64,000 nt of DNA from a virus: positions 124,001-188,000 of IMG/VR virus record IMGVR_UViG_3300024350_000252; one strand, given 5' to 3'. The translations under genes and the position numbers were made by a program. Positions 1 through 8,259 of this stretch are shown piece by piece. How positions within the stretch are numbered: position 1 is the first letter of the stretch; each line of letters opens with the position of its first letter. The notes beneath the pieces are model-generated. The model saw only the letters and a program-made list of their open reading frames with translations, did not search any database and was not told where the DNA came from.

Positions 1-1654
1 TTGATCCAGTATCTGCTGTGCTCTGTAACCATTTAACGTTAACGTCTGAAAGGAAAATTTTATCAAAGTTAGTAAGATAAAAATTATAAGTTTGAAAATC
101 AGCTACTGCTGGTTCTATGACATCCTTGATATAATTCAACAAAATAGTTTTATTAGAAAGTGTAAAACTAAAAGTTCTTTCGTTGTCATATCGATAGATG
201 ATTCCGTCGTCGGCAAATACATTTACACCACTGTACTTTCCGCTAGCATCAATGATATCAAAATTCCTGCTTATACCGCTGCTACTTCTGTTGATCGATT
301 TTACCTTGAGAATATCTTGGCTGCTAGATAGCGGAGCTAGATTATAATCTTCTCCTGTGATCATTCTATTCTGTGTATAATAGACAGCAGGAGCATTAGC
401 ACGGATAGTGTCCATGTCTTCAGATGCGGCGCTGTTATCCACGCTGTAATAGAGGCTACAGGTCACTGTCAAGGTTTCAGCAGTACCTCTAGAACTAGTA
501 TAAGGAATTGATAAAGTTACTCCTCGTAATTCGTTAGGAGAAATAATATATCTTAAACCATTGCTGACTCTATAATAAATCTTAAAAGAACCTCTAGGCA
601 AATTGCCATACACACCGTCAGCAAATAAAAGATCTACCTGATCATTATTTTTTGTAATAGCAGAATAGATATTCTTGACGCCGTTGCTAACACTATTATA
701 AACAATATTGTTGCCTGTCAAAGAAGAAACCTGTGTCCATTTTTCTCCTTGATTTCCTGCGGCATCGACAGCATATAGCCAAAGGTCATCATTGTTAATA
801 CCATTGGTAGTGATATTGATTATTTCGTTAACTGTCGGCTGTGTGATCGTAAAATCAGCCGTAGTCATGCTACCTTGCTTGAACAGTAAGAAAAATCCAG
901 TATTGCTGCTAGCATTACCTTTTCCGTCTTGTCTGTAGACAAAACCTAACTTATTGCCCGGAATAGGATCTTCTTCATAGATATAATCTTTTCCGATTAT
1001 GCTAGTACTAACCAATTCAAAATTCATAGAACGGCCGCCTGCTACCTTACTAAAAGTATAGATAGGAACCCCGGTATTTGAAGCATTAAATCTGTACTGA
1101 TCGGTAGTGATACCGTCGATAGAAGCAGTGCCTTGACTCTTGCCAAATTCAGTAGTAGACGGCATAGCAGCATTTAAAACAGCGATAAACTGTTGATACC
1201 AATTGGTATTTGTAGGATCATTCCATATCACGGTCTGTTTAGCAAGATTGATACCGTTGGCATCTGTAAGTGTTTCTGTAGTAGAAACCGTGTCAAATTT
1301 TAGTAGCCCCTGGGCAGCTTTATTTCTCTTGGCATTATAAGATAACATACGTGCCAACCTTAACACGCTGTCTTTTCTGCTGGCTAATTCTATGAAATTT
1401 TCTCTAGATGCTAAATCAATACGGAACGCAAGATTTTGTCCCAAGAAGGCGATAAGATCAATTAAGGCGACATATTCGCTAGACTCAATATAATCGTTAA
1501 AATCTTCAGCATAGTTTTCTCTCAGATAAGCGGTCATTACCCTTCTGAGATTTTCAAAATCGTAACTGGTAAAATCAGCATTTTTGAAAGTTTGGTAAAT
1601 CCTCTTCCAATCTTCTGCCAATATTAAATTATTTTGTCTAGCTGTGGTTGTCAT
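1..1654 (-). CDS. gp6: Baseplate wedge protein gp6 (3' part missing, runs off left edge)
   Basis: I read this gene directly on the minus strand: ATG at 1654-1652, then 551 open codons to the window edge. In T4, gp6 forms the ring-like backbone of the baseplate wedges, binding gp7 and gp53. The N-terminal part carries a block that I recognise from T4-type gp6: a segment around residues 60-90 with SSEYVALIDLIAFLGQNLAF followed by RIDLASRENFIELASRKDSV and RLARMLSYNAKR. Further on is a long beta-rich domain. It is the last gene in view of the minus-strand baseplate operon and is separated from gp25 by 51 nt containing an AATAAATA late box at 1674-1681. The C-terminus lies outside the window. Family assignment is confident; the full length is unknown. 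Confidence 0.9.
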   Translation of the reverse strand, partial: MTTTARQNNLILAEDWKRIYQTFKNADFTSYDFENLRRVMTAYLRENYAEDFNDYIESSEYVALIDLIAFLGQNLAFRIDLASRENFIELASRKDSVLRLARMLSYNAKRNKAAQGLLKFDTVSTTETLTDANGINLAKQTVIWNDPTNTNWYQQFIAVLNAAMPSTTEFGKSQGTASIDGITTDQYRFNASNTGVPIYTFSKVAGGRSMNFELVSTSIIGKDYIYEEDPIPGNKLGFVYRQDGKGNASSNTGFFLLFKQGSMTTADFTITQPTVNEIINITTNGINNDDLWLYAVDAAGNQGEKWTQVSSLTGNNIVYNSVSNGVKNIYSAITKNNDQVDLLFADGVYGNLPRGSFKIYYRVSNGLRYIISPNELRGVTLSIPYTSSRGTAETLTVTCSLYYSVDNSAASEDMDTIRANAPAVYYTQNRMITGEDYNLAPLSSSQDILKVKSINRSSSGISRNFDIIDASGKYSGVNVFADDGIIYRYDNERTFSFTLSNKTILLNYIKDVIEPAVADFQTYNFYLTNFDKIFLSDVNVKWLQSTADTGS

Positions 1655-1673
1655 GAATTAGCATCCTATCTTA

Positions 1674-1681
1674 TATTTATT
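1674..1681 (-). promoter_or_regulatory. T4-type late promoter box before gp6
   Basis: The minus strand reads AATAAATA here, one mismatch from the T4 late consensus TATAAATA. It lies 20 nt upstream of the gp6 start, in the only real gap inside the baseplate operon. T4-like late genes are transcribed by host polymerase carrying gp55, which is encoded in this window. The site is inferred from sequence alone. Confidence 0.55.
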
Positions 1682-1705
1682 TGGTTTTAAAAACTGCGCA
1701 TATTA

Positions 1706-2155
1706 TCATTGAGCAGTAGTTTTACTTTCTTTCCTATTATCAAAATCAATAGCTATTTTTTCCGATAGGTTAAATTCAACATAAAAGAGATCAACCATGA
1801 CTCGTATACCATATTGTGTAGTATCTACAGTCACATTCTGTACATTAACTCTGGGATCTCTGTTGACTATCTCTGTCACATCGTCGCTGATAGCTTGTAT
1901 ATTCACACCTGTCAAAGGTTCGTAGATCATGTTCCAGATAATAGTTCCAAAATCCGGATTCATCAGTTTTTCGCCTTTCCTAATATTGAAATGATTGAGC
2001 AGATCCTGTTTAACCAAGTCCATATCGTGCTGTTTCCAGCCAGTGGCTACACTATACGAATTAAAGCCCTTGTAGGCAAAAATATCTTGATCTAGATTGC
2101 CAGCCTGTGCCTGAGCAGTGGCTACCTGTGTTACGTTGTATATTCTGACTGTCAT
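1706..2155 (-). CDS. gp25: Baseplate wedge protein gp25
   Basis: The product has 149 residues, close to T4 gp25 (132). The central part has the gp25/GPW hallmark: HFNIRKGEKLMNPDFGTIIW at about residues 56-75, followed by an EPLT segment and a D-I-x-x-I-V-N-R-D-P-R-V stretch. In T4 and in contractile injection systems this protein initiates the sheath at the baseplate and belongs to the wedge core. Its ATG overlaps the gp5 stop by 4 nt (ATGA type), which suggests translational coupling. gp6 follows downstream. Assignment is confident. Confidence 0.93.
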   Translation of the reverse strand: MTVRIYNVTQVATAQAQAGNLDQDIFAYKGFNSYSVATGWKQHDMDLVKQDLLNHFNIRKGEKLMNPDFGTIIWNMIYEPLTGVNIQAISDDVTEIVNRDPRVNVQNVTVDTTQYGIRVMVDLFYVEFNLSEKIAIDFDNRKESKTTAQ

Positions 2156-3786
2156 GCTGTTTGAGTTCCTGTATCTTTTTGTTCTCTATCGGTCTTTTCC
2201 GGTGTTGCTTTAGTAGGATCGACGTTTTCGTGGCCGCCCCAGGGTTCATGCATCGGTATCCTGCGCATGATACTTTTCTTCGGCTCTACGTTTTGATATT
2301 GTGTAGCTTTAAAATCCTGCCTTGGGTTAGTAGAAGGATTATCAAAAGTAGGCAATGTTTCGGGCTTCGATTCTATAGAGCCTGCCGGTGTAGCAGGAAT
2401 AGCAGGAATAGAATTCATGTAGATCTTGTCAGCTGTTTCAATATGATTGCCTGTGGTCAATAGGTTGAGATTACCTCCGCTAGTGGTCAAAAACATATTA
2501 TCGCTACTGGTCATATTGACACCCTTGGCATTCAGTTTCATAGCACCAGATGCGTTTATTTCATAATCTTTATATCCAAATTTACTAGCACCGTCTACTG
2601 TAGTTTCACTATTTCCTTTGATATAGATCTTGTTGTCTGTGCCCACTATTAATGTGTTTTCTTTACCTGTTTCTGTTTGCATTTTTTCGGCAGCTTTGAT
2701 ATTGATATTGCGTCCTGCTTCAATATTGATATCTCTATCCGCACAGAAATTAAAATCGTTTTCAGAATGAATGCTGACACTATCTCCGGCATAGATATCT
2801 ATCTTACCATTGCTGCTCATTTCTATCCACGATGTGCCCGATCCGTGACCAATGTAGATCAAGTCTTCGGAATTGTGTAACAGTATCTGGTGTCCTGTCC
2901 TAGTACGCACACGGAAGTATTCGCTGATAGGAATCCTAACATCTCCGCCTTCATTAGCAGGAACATACTCCGGCGGGCCTTCGCCTGCTGGTTTCTTTCT
3001 AACATATCGTTCGTCGCCGTCATCCATGACGAACTGAAATCCTCCAACTCTACTCACATATGTTGGCTGAGAAATATCTTCGCTTTCACCTATTCTAGCT
3101 TTTTTAGCTCCAGATCTTTTATCTAAAGGACCCGGTGTAGATATCCCATAAACATTAGATGGCGCACTTCTACGCATAGTAGATGTAGTAGGACCGCGGA
3201 AATAATCTTTGATTAAACCTTGGTTTAGAAAAACACCTGCCATCGGATGTACTGGTTTAGCTACTTTATCTACATCTGTGCTAGTTCTATCTTTGTTTGT
3301 CGATCTGTTCATTTCGCCTGTAGGCAACGCTAGTCCAGAACCATATTTGGCTTTATCTTCAGGACTCATATCAGTTGCCGAAGAAGCTGCGATACCCGGG
3401 ACCATATGATTGACATATGTATCAGGTACACATCCTAACCAATAACCTTCTCCTGTTTCTTCAACAAATATACAGAGAACAGTGACTCCAACATCTGGCG
3501 GGACAAAGCTCATTCCATAACTTTTTTGTGTATCTTGGAAAGCTGCTGCGTTTCCAGAATTACTGCCAGTGAAGCCCACATTAGTTGCGCCAAAGAAAGG
3601 TGGACAATATTTTACGATAATATTTTGCCCAGTCTTACCATAACTAGAACTGTTTTGTCCTATGAGGCTGACTAGTAGTCCTCCCATAAATGTAGTATCA
3701 GCATGACCTACTACTTTTGCTAACCTAGGGCCAGAAAGTTTGCCTGCTGTGGCTACGTTAGGATTGGTCTGATAGACTCTTGGCAT
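2152..3786 (-). CDS. gp5: gp5-like baseplate central spike, no lysozyme domain
   Basis: The product has 544 residues. Residues about 20-150 look like the gp5/VgrG OB-fold (VGHADTTFMGGLLVSLIGQ, and later GVTVLCIFVEETGEGYWLGC). From about residue 300 it becomes a regular spike: RTRTGHQILLHNSEDLIYIG, then alternating short repeats such as DINIEAGRNINIKAAEKMQT, the pattern of a triple-stranded beta-helix. T4 gp5 carries a lysozyme domain between these two parts. Here the middle (about 150-280) is a proline- and charge-rich linker with nothing like the T4 lysozyme catalytic pattern. The protein would form the membrane-piercing tip under the tail tube. The gene lies 2 nt after the hub gene and overlaps gp25 by 4 nt. 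The C-terminus is proline- and lysine-rich. Confidence 0.88.
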   Translation of the reverse strand: MPRVYQTNPNVATAGKLSGPRLAKVVGHADTTFMGGLLVSLIGQNSSSYGKTGQNIIVKYCPPFFGATNVGFTGSNSGNAAAFQDTQKSYGMSFVPPDVGVTVLCIFVEETGEGYWLGCVPDTYVNHMVPGIAASSATDMSPEDKAKYGSGLALPTGEMNRSTNKDRTSTDVDKVAKPVHPMAGVFLNQGLIKDYFRGPTTSTMRRSAPSNVYGISTPGPLDKRSGAKKARIGESEDISQPTYVSRVGGFQFVMDDGDERYVRKKPAGEGPPEYVPANEGGDVRIPISEYFRVRTRTGHQILLHNSEDLIYIGHGSGTSWIEMSSNGKIDIYAGDSVSIHSENDFNFCADRDINIEAGRNINIKAAEKMQTETGKENTLIVGTDNKIYIKGNSETTVDGASKFGYKDYEINASGAMKLNAKGVNMTSSDNMFLTTSGGNLNLLTTGNHIETADKIYMNSIPAIPATPAGSIESKPETLPTFDNPSTNPRQDFKATQYQNVEPKKSIMRRIPMHEPWGGHENVDPTKATPEKTDREQKDTGTQTA

Positions 3787-3788
3787 TA

Positions 3789-5915
3789 TTAATTGCCTCC
3801 ACTTGCTGTTGGACCTTCTGGTACTGTATCACCTTGCGGATCTTCTCCCTGTTTCTTAGGTAGACCGGCACCCGGTGCTAAAGAAGCATCTGTTCTTGTA
3901 GCATTAATAGCATCGCTAACTTGGCCTTTATCTCTCATTAATCTTAATTTGTTTGTATACATACCGTCTTTGAAAATAGCATAACTCTTTGTTATTCTAA
4001 AAAATCCGCTGAAAGGACTATCCGATGCTCCGCTGTTGGGGAAAGGATAAGTCGCTTGTCCTCTACGAGGAGCATCGTTTGGTGTTTTAAATCTTATATA
4101 AATCCTAACTTCTTGAGAATTATAAGCTGCTGCTCCATCTGAATTGATGCCGTCTCCTTGTTTCGCAGGAAAATAACCACCGTATCCTTCATCACTAAAA
4201 TAATACGGATCTCCATATATTTCGAGATCAGCAGTCAGTTGATCATAAGTGTCTATTAAATTTTTCTGCATCTGTCTTGCTACTAATACTTCAGGACTAT
4301 CGGCTGCTGCGCCTGAATTTGGTGCCGGCACTGCCGAAGGATCTAAATTTGCTGGTGCTGAGCTAGTAGCACTTGTTGTCACTGCTCCACTGACTCCTGA
4401 ACTATCTTGTCTTATAACAGTAACAGGTGTAGATGCGTTAGCTGCGGATGGGTTTGATCCAGAAGCATATTCTGGAACCCCTGTGAATATAGTTTGGTAA
4501 TAGGTGTTATCTAGAGTTATATTCCAACTGATGATATCATCGTTTTGTCCTGTATAGAGAAAATCGTATTTCTTTCTTACTAGAGTCGGATCTAATCCTT
4601 CGGCTGGTACAGCAGGATTTTTTACCATAGCAGCATTTACTCTATAAGGCATGACATAATAATAAAAGGTCTTACCTAATTGTCCGCCACGTTTAGCATC
4701 CGGACCTAATTCAGGTTTTGGTTTCACAACAGCTCTAATAGTGAACCAATTGATGAAACCATTTTCTACTTTTTCAAAGGCTTTAGCACAAAACTCGCTG
4801 TTTAATACTATCTCTCTCACACAGGCTGTGATGGTTCTTAAACCTGAGCTTTCATCAGCAGTACCTACTGTAAATGTAAAACTTTTTTGTTTCTTGTCTC
4901 CAGAATTTACTGCGTCTCTAGAACTAGCAGCATCTCTATCTTGTTGACTTACTCTCGTTGCGTCACTGGCAAATGGTCTGCTGCCTGTATTTTCTGAAAA
5001 AGCAAAAGCAGAATCGGCCATCGCAGCCCAACGCGGAAGACTTTCATGATTTCCATCATTAAATTCACCATCTACACATTTTATAACAAAATTATCTGTC
5101 TGGCCTATAACTCCTTTTTCTTTTAATTCTATAAAAATGTCATCTAGTAATTTTGAAAGAGAACCTTCGATAGGATCCTCACCCCCTAATGCTTCTTCTA
5201 CAGTTTTACCAAAAGGTGCTACTGTATTTTTTAATGAATTGTTTACATTATTAAAAGCTTCTTGGCCGGCCGGCATTCCTTTGACTTTATAGATTGTACC
5301 GCTATCTGTATATGTAAAACTTATTTCCGTAAAACTAAACGGCAAATATCTAGTAGCTGCTGGTATCTTAGCACTGTTTCCTTCCGCTGTCCAGCCAACA
5401 TATTCTAGTTTTAAAACATATCTAGCATCTGTAGTATAATTTCCCCATCCTGCTTTTAACGATGCTACCTGTAAAGTTTGTAAAAACAAACCCATACTAT
5501 AAGGTTCATAAATGTCAAATTTAAAATTAGCTACAGGTTCGATACCGCTAGAATTTGTTATCTGCATAAATTCAACATTGTTAATGAAGAATTCTGTTTT
5601 GCCATAATAGTTTCCTACTCTCTTGTTGTTGTCTCTACCACCTTCTGACAACATGATATAAGTTAACGATCCGCCCTCTTTTCTATAACTTGTAGGATCG
5701 TTTAATTGAGCAGGAGTTAAACAAGCTATGCTGAACAGATATGTATAACTGGCATATTTTTTTAAAGGATTAGGTATTAGATTAGGAAACAGACTATCGG
5801 GGTTTGTAGAACTGCTAGGCGTGACAGCAACTGTCGCTGCGTTAGACGTCGCTGTAACTCGTACTACATTAGAAGACGAAACAAATGTCTGAGGTAGAGT
5901 TGAGCCTTCTGCCAT
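3789..5915 (-). CDS. Baseplate hub / virion structural protein (gp27 position)
   Basis: A 708-residue protein between gp53 and gp5 in the baseplate operon. The first 40 residues are Ser/Thr/Val-rich. Residues 50-260 hold a beta-rich domain with YTYLFSIACLTPAQLNDPTS and an aromatic-rich core. A Ser/Ala/Pro-rich linker sits near residues 480-540, and the end is polar and disordered-looking. Cyanophages carry a protein of similar size at this place, usually annotated as a baseplate hub or structural protein. Position next to gp5 suggests the counterpart of T4 gp27, the torus on which gp5 sits, but T4 gp27 is only 391 residues and I cannot align the two by eye. Structural role is likely; identity with gp27 is inference. 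Confidence 0.65.
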   Translation of the reverse strand: MAEGSTLPQTFVSSSNVVRVTATSNAATVAVTPSSSTNPDSLFPNLIPNPLKKYASYTYLFSIACLTPAQLNDPTSYRKEGGSLTYIMLSEGGRDNNKRVGNYYGKTEFFINNVEFMQITNSSGIEPVANFKFDIYEPYSMGLFLQTLQVASLKAGWGNYTTDARYVLKLEYVGWTAEGNSAKIPAATRYLPFSFTEISFTYTDSGTIYKVKGMPAGQEAFNNVNNSLKNTVAPFGKTVEEALGGEDPIEGSLSKLLDDIFIELKEKGVIGQTDNFVIKCVDGEFNDGNHESLPRWAAMADSAFAFSENTGSRPFASDATRVSQQDRDAASSRDAVNSGDKKQKSFTFTVGTADESSGLRTITACVREIVLNSEFCAKAFEKVENGFINWFTIRAVVKPKPELGPDAKRGGQLGKTFYYYVMPYRVNAAMVKNPAVPAEGLDPTLVRKKYDFLYTGQNDDIISWNITLDNTYYQTIFTGVPEYASGSNPSAANASTPVTVIRQDSSGVSGAVTTSATSSAPANLDPSAVPAPNSGAAADSPEVLVARQMQKNLIDTYDQLTADLEIYGDPYYFSDEGYGGYFPAKQGDGINSDGAAAYNSQEVRIYIRFKTPNDAPRRGQATYPFPNSGASDSPFSGFFRITKSYAIFKDGMYTNKLRLMRDKGQVSDAINATRTDASLAPGAGLPKKQGEDPQGDTVPEGPTASGGN

Positions 5916-5916
5916 A

Positions 5917-6219
5917 TTATAATCCTAAATATCTTAACAGGTCAGTTTTTTTTGGTATAGAAATCACTGTTCCAGTTTCAAAATCGTAAACAGGATCTTT
6001 TAGGACATCCATATTTCTCTGAGCAAACACCCACCATAAAGCAGCGTCACCATATAGATCATAAGCTAGTAGATCCGGTCTATGATCATATTGACTACCG
6101 ATAGAATACTTAACATCCGAATCAGCTGCCGGTATCTGCCTGATAGTCAATGTATCAAGATAATTGTTTACTATCTTGGTCGTATACCAAGGTGAAGTTC
6201 TAGTGTAGGTAGCAGTCAT
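5917..6219 (-). CDS. gp53: Baseplate wedge protein gp53
   Basis: A 100-residue protein containing a short motif typical of gp53-like and LysM-like wedge proteins: RPDLLAYDLYGDAALWWVFA, about residues 47-66, followed by N-x-D-x-x-x-D-P and a C-terminal KKTDLLRYLGL. In T4, gp53 locks adjacent wedges together through gp6 and gp25. It is about half the length of T4 gp53 (196), as is common in marine relatives. The start codon overlaps the upstream stop by one base (TAATG) and the gene ends 1 nt before the hub gene, so it is part of a tightly coupled operon. Confidence 0.8.
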   Translation of the reverse strand: MTATYTRTSPWYTTKIVNNYLDTLTIRQIPAADSDVKYSIGSQYDHRPDLLAYDLYGDAALWWVFAQRNMDVLKDPVYDFETGTVISIPKKTDLLRYLGL

Positions 6220-7277
6220 TATAGAATTCCTTGAGCGGTTCCGCTAACATAATCTGCTATAGAAAATTCTCGCAGTTGAGCTCTGTTATAAACAGGCGAT
6301 ACTATAACAGTAATCGAATTAGTCATTGGTACCCAATGTGGGGTTCCTCCCACGACAATCTTTTTATAGTTGGCATCTTTAGGCATTTCTGTACTAAAAC
6401 TTTTAATCACTACAGGAACATTGTTAAAGAAATATGTACCGTATCCGGATAAAGTACAAACAATAGGTGGATTTCCAGCTGGTGTACTTTTTCCATAAAA
6501 CATCTTAGTAGCACCTCTTAAAAATGCTACCACTGCTACAAAATATTTGGCATCGTCATCATTTTGTACTGCGAAATCTCCAGTGATTGTTATATCTTCT
6601 ACGTTGCTGTTTTTATAAGATTGTACAGCAAAGTTATTATGCATCGGCTCTGTCGTGTTATAGTTTGCTTTATGTGTGACCATAACAGACGGTGTAAAAG
6701 GAAAAATCATACCATTGGTTTTTTTCAACGGCTCTAATATGTCAGGTGTGGCACCATTGCCTAATAAGGCAAAATTAGTATTCAATCTCACACGCCAATC
6801 GTTAGGATTGGCAGGACTTGCTATCGTAGAAAATGCTGTAGTAGCCCCATCGAATATGTTAGAAAAATCTGGCAAGCTGAATCTTATATTTCTGATAGAT
6901 TCTACCAAATCAAAACCTGCTTTGGCAATACCTGCTGCGGTCTGTGCTAGACCTGTTACCGCGTTACCGATAGCTTGAGGTAGCTGCATCAATGCTGCCG
7001 CAGCTCCTAGTACTCCGAGAGCTTTGTCTAGACCAGTTAGATTCAGACTAGGCAATCTTAGTCCGCCGCCACCGCCGCTGCCGCTGCCACCACCATTAAG
7101 TGAACTGCCAGCCAGGCCACCTAGCTGATTAGCATAGTTTATATTGCTAGAGTACAAATACTCCTTAGGAGCACTGTAACCAGTCAAGAAGCCAGTATAA
7201 CCTTTATCTGTAGCCGCATAGATCGTCGGTTTAGTTGTGGTTCCTGCTGTCGATTGCGTTGTTGTAGGTAAAGCCAT
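6219..7277 (-). CDS. Baseplate tail-tube initiator, gp48/gp54-like
   Basis: A 352-residue protein that is the first gene of the minus-strand baseplate operon. The N-terminal 75 residues are Gly/Ser/Thr-rich with a run of glycines, followed by an Ala/Leu-rich helical part (about 80-130). The C-terminal two thirds are beta-rich with FPFTPSVMVTHKANYNTTEP, then NSNVEDITITGDFAVQNDDD and an ending with MTNSITVIVSPVYNRAQLRE. That layout matches T4 gp48/gp54, which cap the hub and nucleate the tail tube. I cannot tell gp48 from gp54, and no second copy is present in the window. An AATAAATA late box lies 22 nt upstream. Confidence 0.72.
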   Translation of the reverse strand: MALPTTTQSTAGTTTKPTIYAATDKGYTGFLTGYSAPKEYLYSSNINYANQLGGLAGSSLNGGGSGSGGGGGLRLPSLNLTGLDKALGVLGAAAALMQLPQAIGNAVTGLAQTAAGIAKAGFDLVESIRNIRFSLPDFSNIFDGATTAFSTIASPANPNDWRVRLNTNFALLGNGATPDILEPLKKTNGMIFPFTPSVMVTHKANYNTTEPMHNNFAVQSYKNSNVEDITITGDFAVQNDDDAKYFVAVVAFLRGATKMFYGKSTPAGNPPIVCTLSGYGTYFFNNVPVVIKSFSTEMPKDANYKKIVVGGTPHWVPMTNSITVIVSPVYNRAQLREFSIADYVSGTAQGIL

Positions 7278-7298
7278 GTCTTTTGGTATCCTTTACTC

Positions 7299-7306
7299 TA
7301 TTTATT
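7299..7306 (-). promoter_or_regulatory. T4-type late promoter box of the baseplate operon
   Basis: The minus strand reads AATAAATA, centred 25 nt before the gp48/54-like start. It is the only late-type box in the 74-nt gap between this operon and the divergent gp55 gene, so it is the likely promoter for the whole minus-strand unit. Position and sequence fit; no -35 box is expected for gp55-dependent promoters. Confidence 0.6.
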
Positions 7307-7351
7307 TCCTTAAAAATGTGCTATTATATAAGTAATTCTGAGGACCATTGA

Positions 7352-8215
7352 ATGACCACAACTAAAATAAAATACTTAACTAACAAGGACCTACTCAAAG
7401 AAATACACCGAAGCAAAAATACATACTGTTCATATGTAGCACCTGAATTTTCGGACTATGATTTAATACTGCCCAGCTTGGAAAAAATCAATATTCGTAC
7501 TATTGCCGAAGCTAAACGAGTAAGGGCAGCACGTCTATCCAAACAAGCATATGAAAAAGCAGCTCTAACAGATAAAAAAGCTTCTGCTAAAAACTTTGAA
7601 ATCGATTATAAAAAGATACTAAAGACCGATGTTGTTTTTAGGATCGTGTCGTGGGAACATATTCCATTGGCACCTGGTCGGAAAAAGACTGTTAAAAATA
7701 CCGCAGACAGTCACGAAAAAATCAACTTTCCTCCATTCCAACATTGGAAGTTTGATGACAATGATAACCTAATCTGCGTAGGCAAAAGCCACTGGATCGG
7801 TGGTATGGAAAACGGACACTTTAGCAAAGAACACGGACGCATGACTGATAATCTTGCTAGGATGTTTATCAAACTCTGCGAGCGTTACGCTACCAGAGGT
7901 AATGTCAGAGGATATACCTACAACGATGAAATGCGAGGACAAGCGATCTTACAGCTTACTCAAATTGGCCTTCAGTTCGATGAAAGCAAGTCTAATAACC
8001 CTTTCGCTTACTATACTGCTGCCGTTACTAACAGTTTTGTACGGATCATTAACATTGAAAAGCGTAATCAAAATATTAGAGATGACATCCTTGAAATGAA
8101 TGGTATGAATCCCAGTTGGACCAGACAGAACAGCGGTAAATCAACTAGCGCAGGGCCTGTTAGTCCTGTAGTGAGCGACGCAAATTTTAACATGGATTGG
8201 GGCAGCGACGATTGA
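7352..8215 (+). CDS. gp55: Late-transcription sigma factor gp55 with N-terminal extension
   Basis: A 287-residue protein. The C-terminal half contains the gp55 sigma-like core: YTYNDEMRGQAILQLTQIGL (about 189-208), then FDESKSNNPFAYYTAAVTNS and FVRIINIEKRNQNIRDDILE, matching sigma region 2. gp55 recruits host RNA polymerase to TATAAATA late promoters, and several such boxes occur in this window. T4 gp55 has 185 residues and cyanophage versions are similar. Here about 135 residues precede the core (TNKDLLKEIHRSKNTYCSYV near the start and FPPFQHWKFDDNDNLICVGK near 130), resembling a separate small conserved T4-like protein fused in front. The ATG has a GAGGA Shine-Dalgarno 9 nt upstream. It is divergent from the baseplate operon. 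Confidence 0.85.
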   Translation: MTTTKIKYLTNKDLLKEIHRSKNTYCSYVAPEFSDYDLILPSLEKINIRTIAEAKRVRAARLSKQAYEKAALTDKKASAKNFEIDYKKILKTDVVFRIVSWEHIPLAPGRKKTVKNTADSHEKINFPPFQHWKFDDNDNLICVGKSHWIGGMENGHFSKEHGRMTDNLARMFIKLCERYATRGNVRGYTYNDEMRGQAILQLTQIGLQFDESKSNNPFAYYTAAVTNSFVRIINIEKRNQNIRDDILEMNGMNPSWTRQNSGKSTSAGPVSPVVSDANFNMDWGSDD

Positions 8216-8240
8216 CTTTGTCAACGTTGCCGTCTACAAT
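8212..8240 (+). promoter_or_regulatory. sigma70-type promoter for gp47-gp46
   Basis: TTGACT (8212-8217) and TACAAT (8235-8240) are separated by exactly 17 nt, each one mismatch from the bacterial consensus. The -35 box overlaps the last codon and stop of gp55. Transcription would start about 14 nt before the gp47 ATG. This would give host-polymerase, early expression of the recombination nuclease independently of late promoters. Confidence 0.6.
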
Positions 8241-8259
8241 TTAATTAGGAGTTTCGTCG

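Noticed and set aside
92-331. Plus-strand open frame of 79 codons
   Set aside because: It lies opposite the confidently identified gp6 gene and has no independent support.
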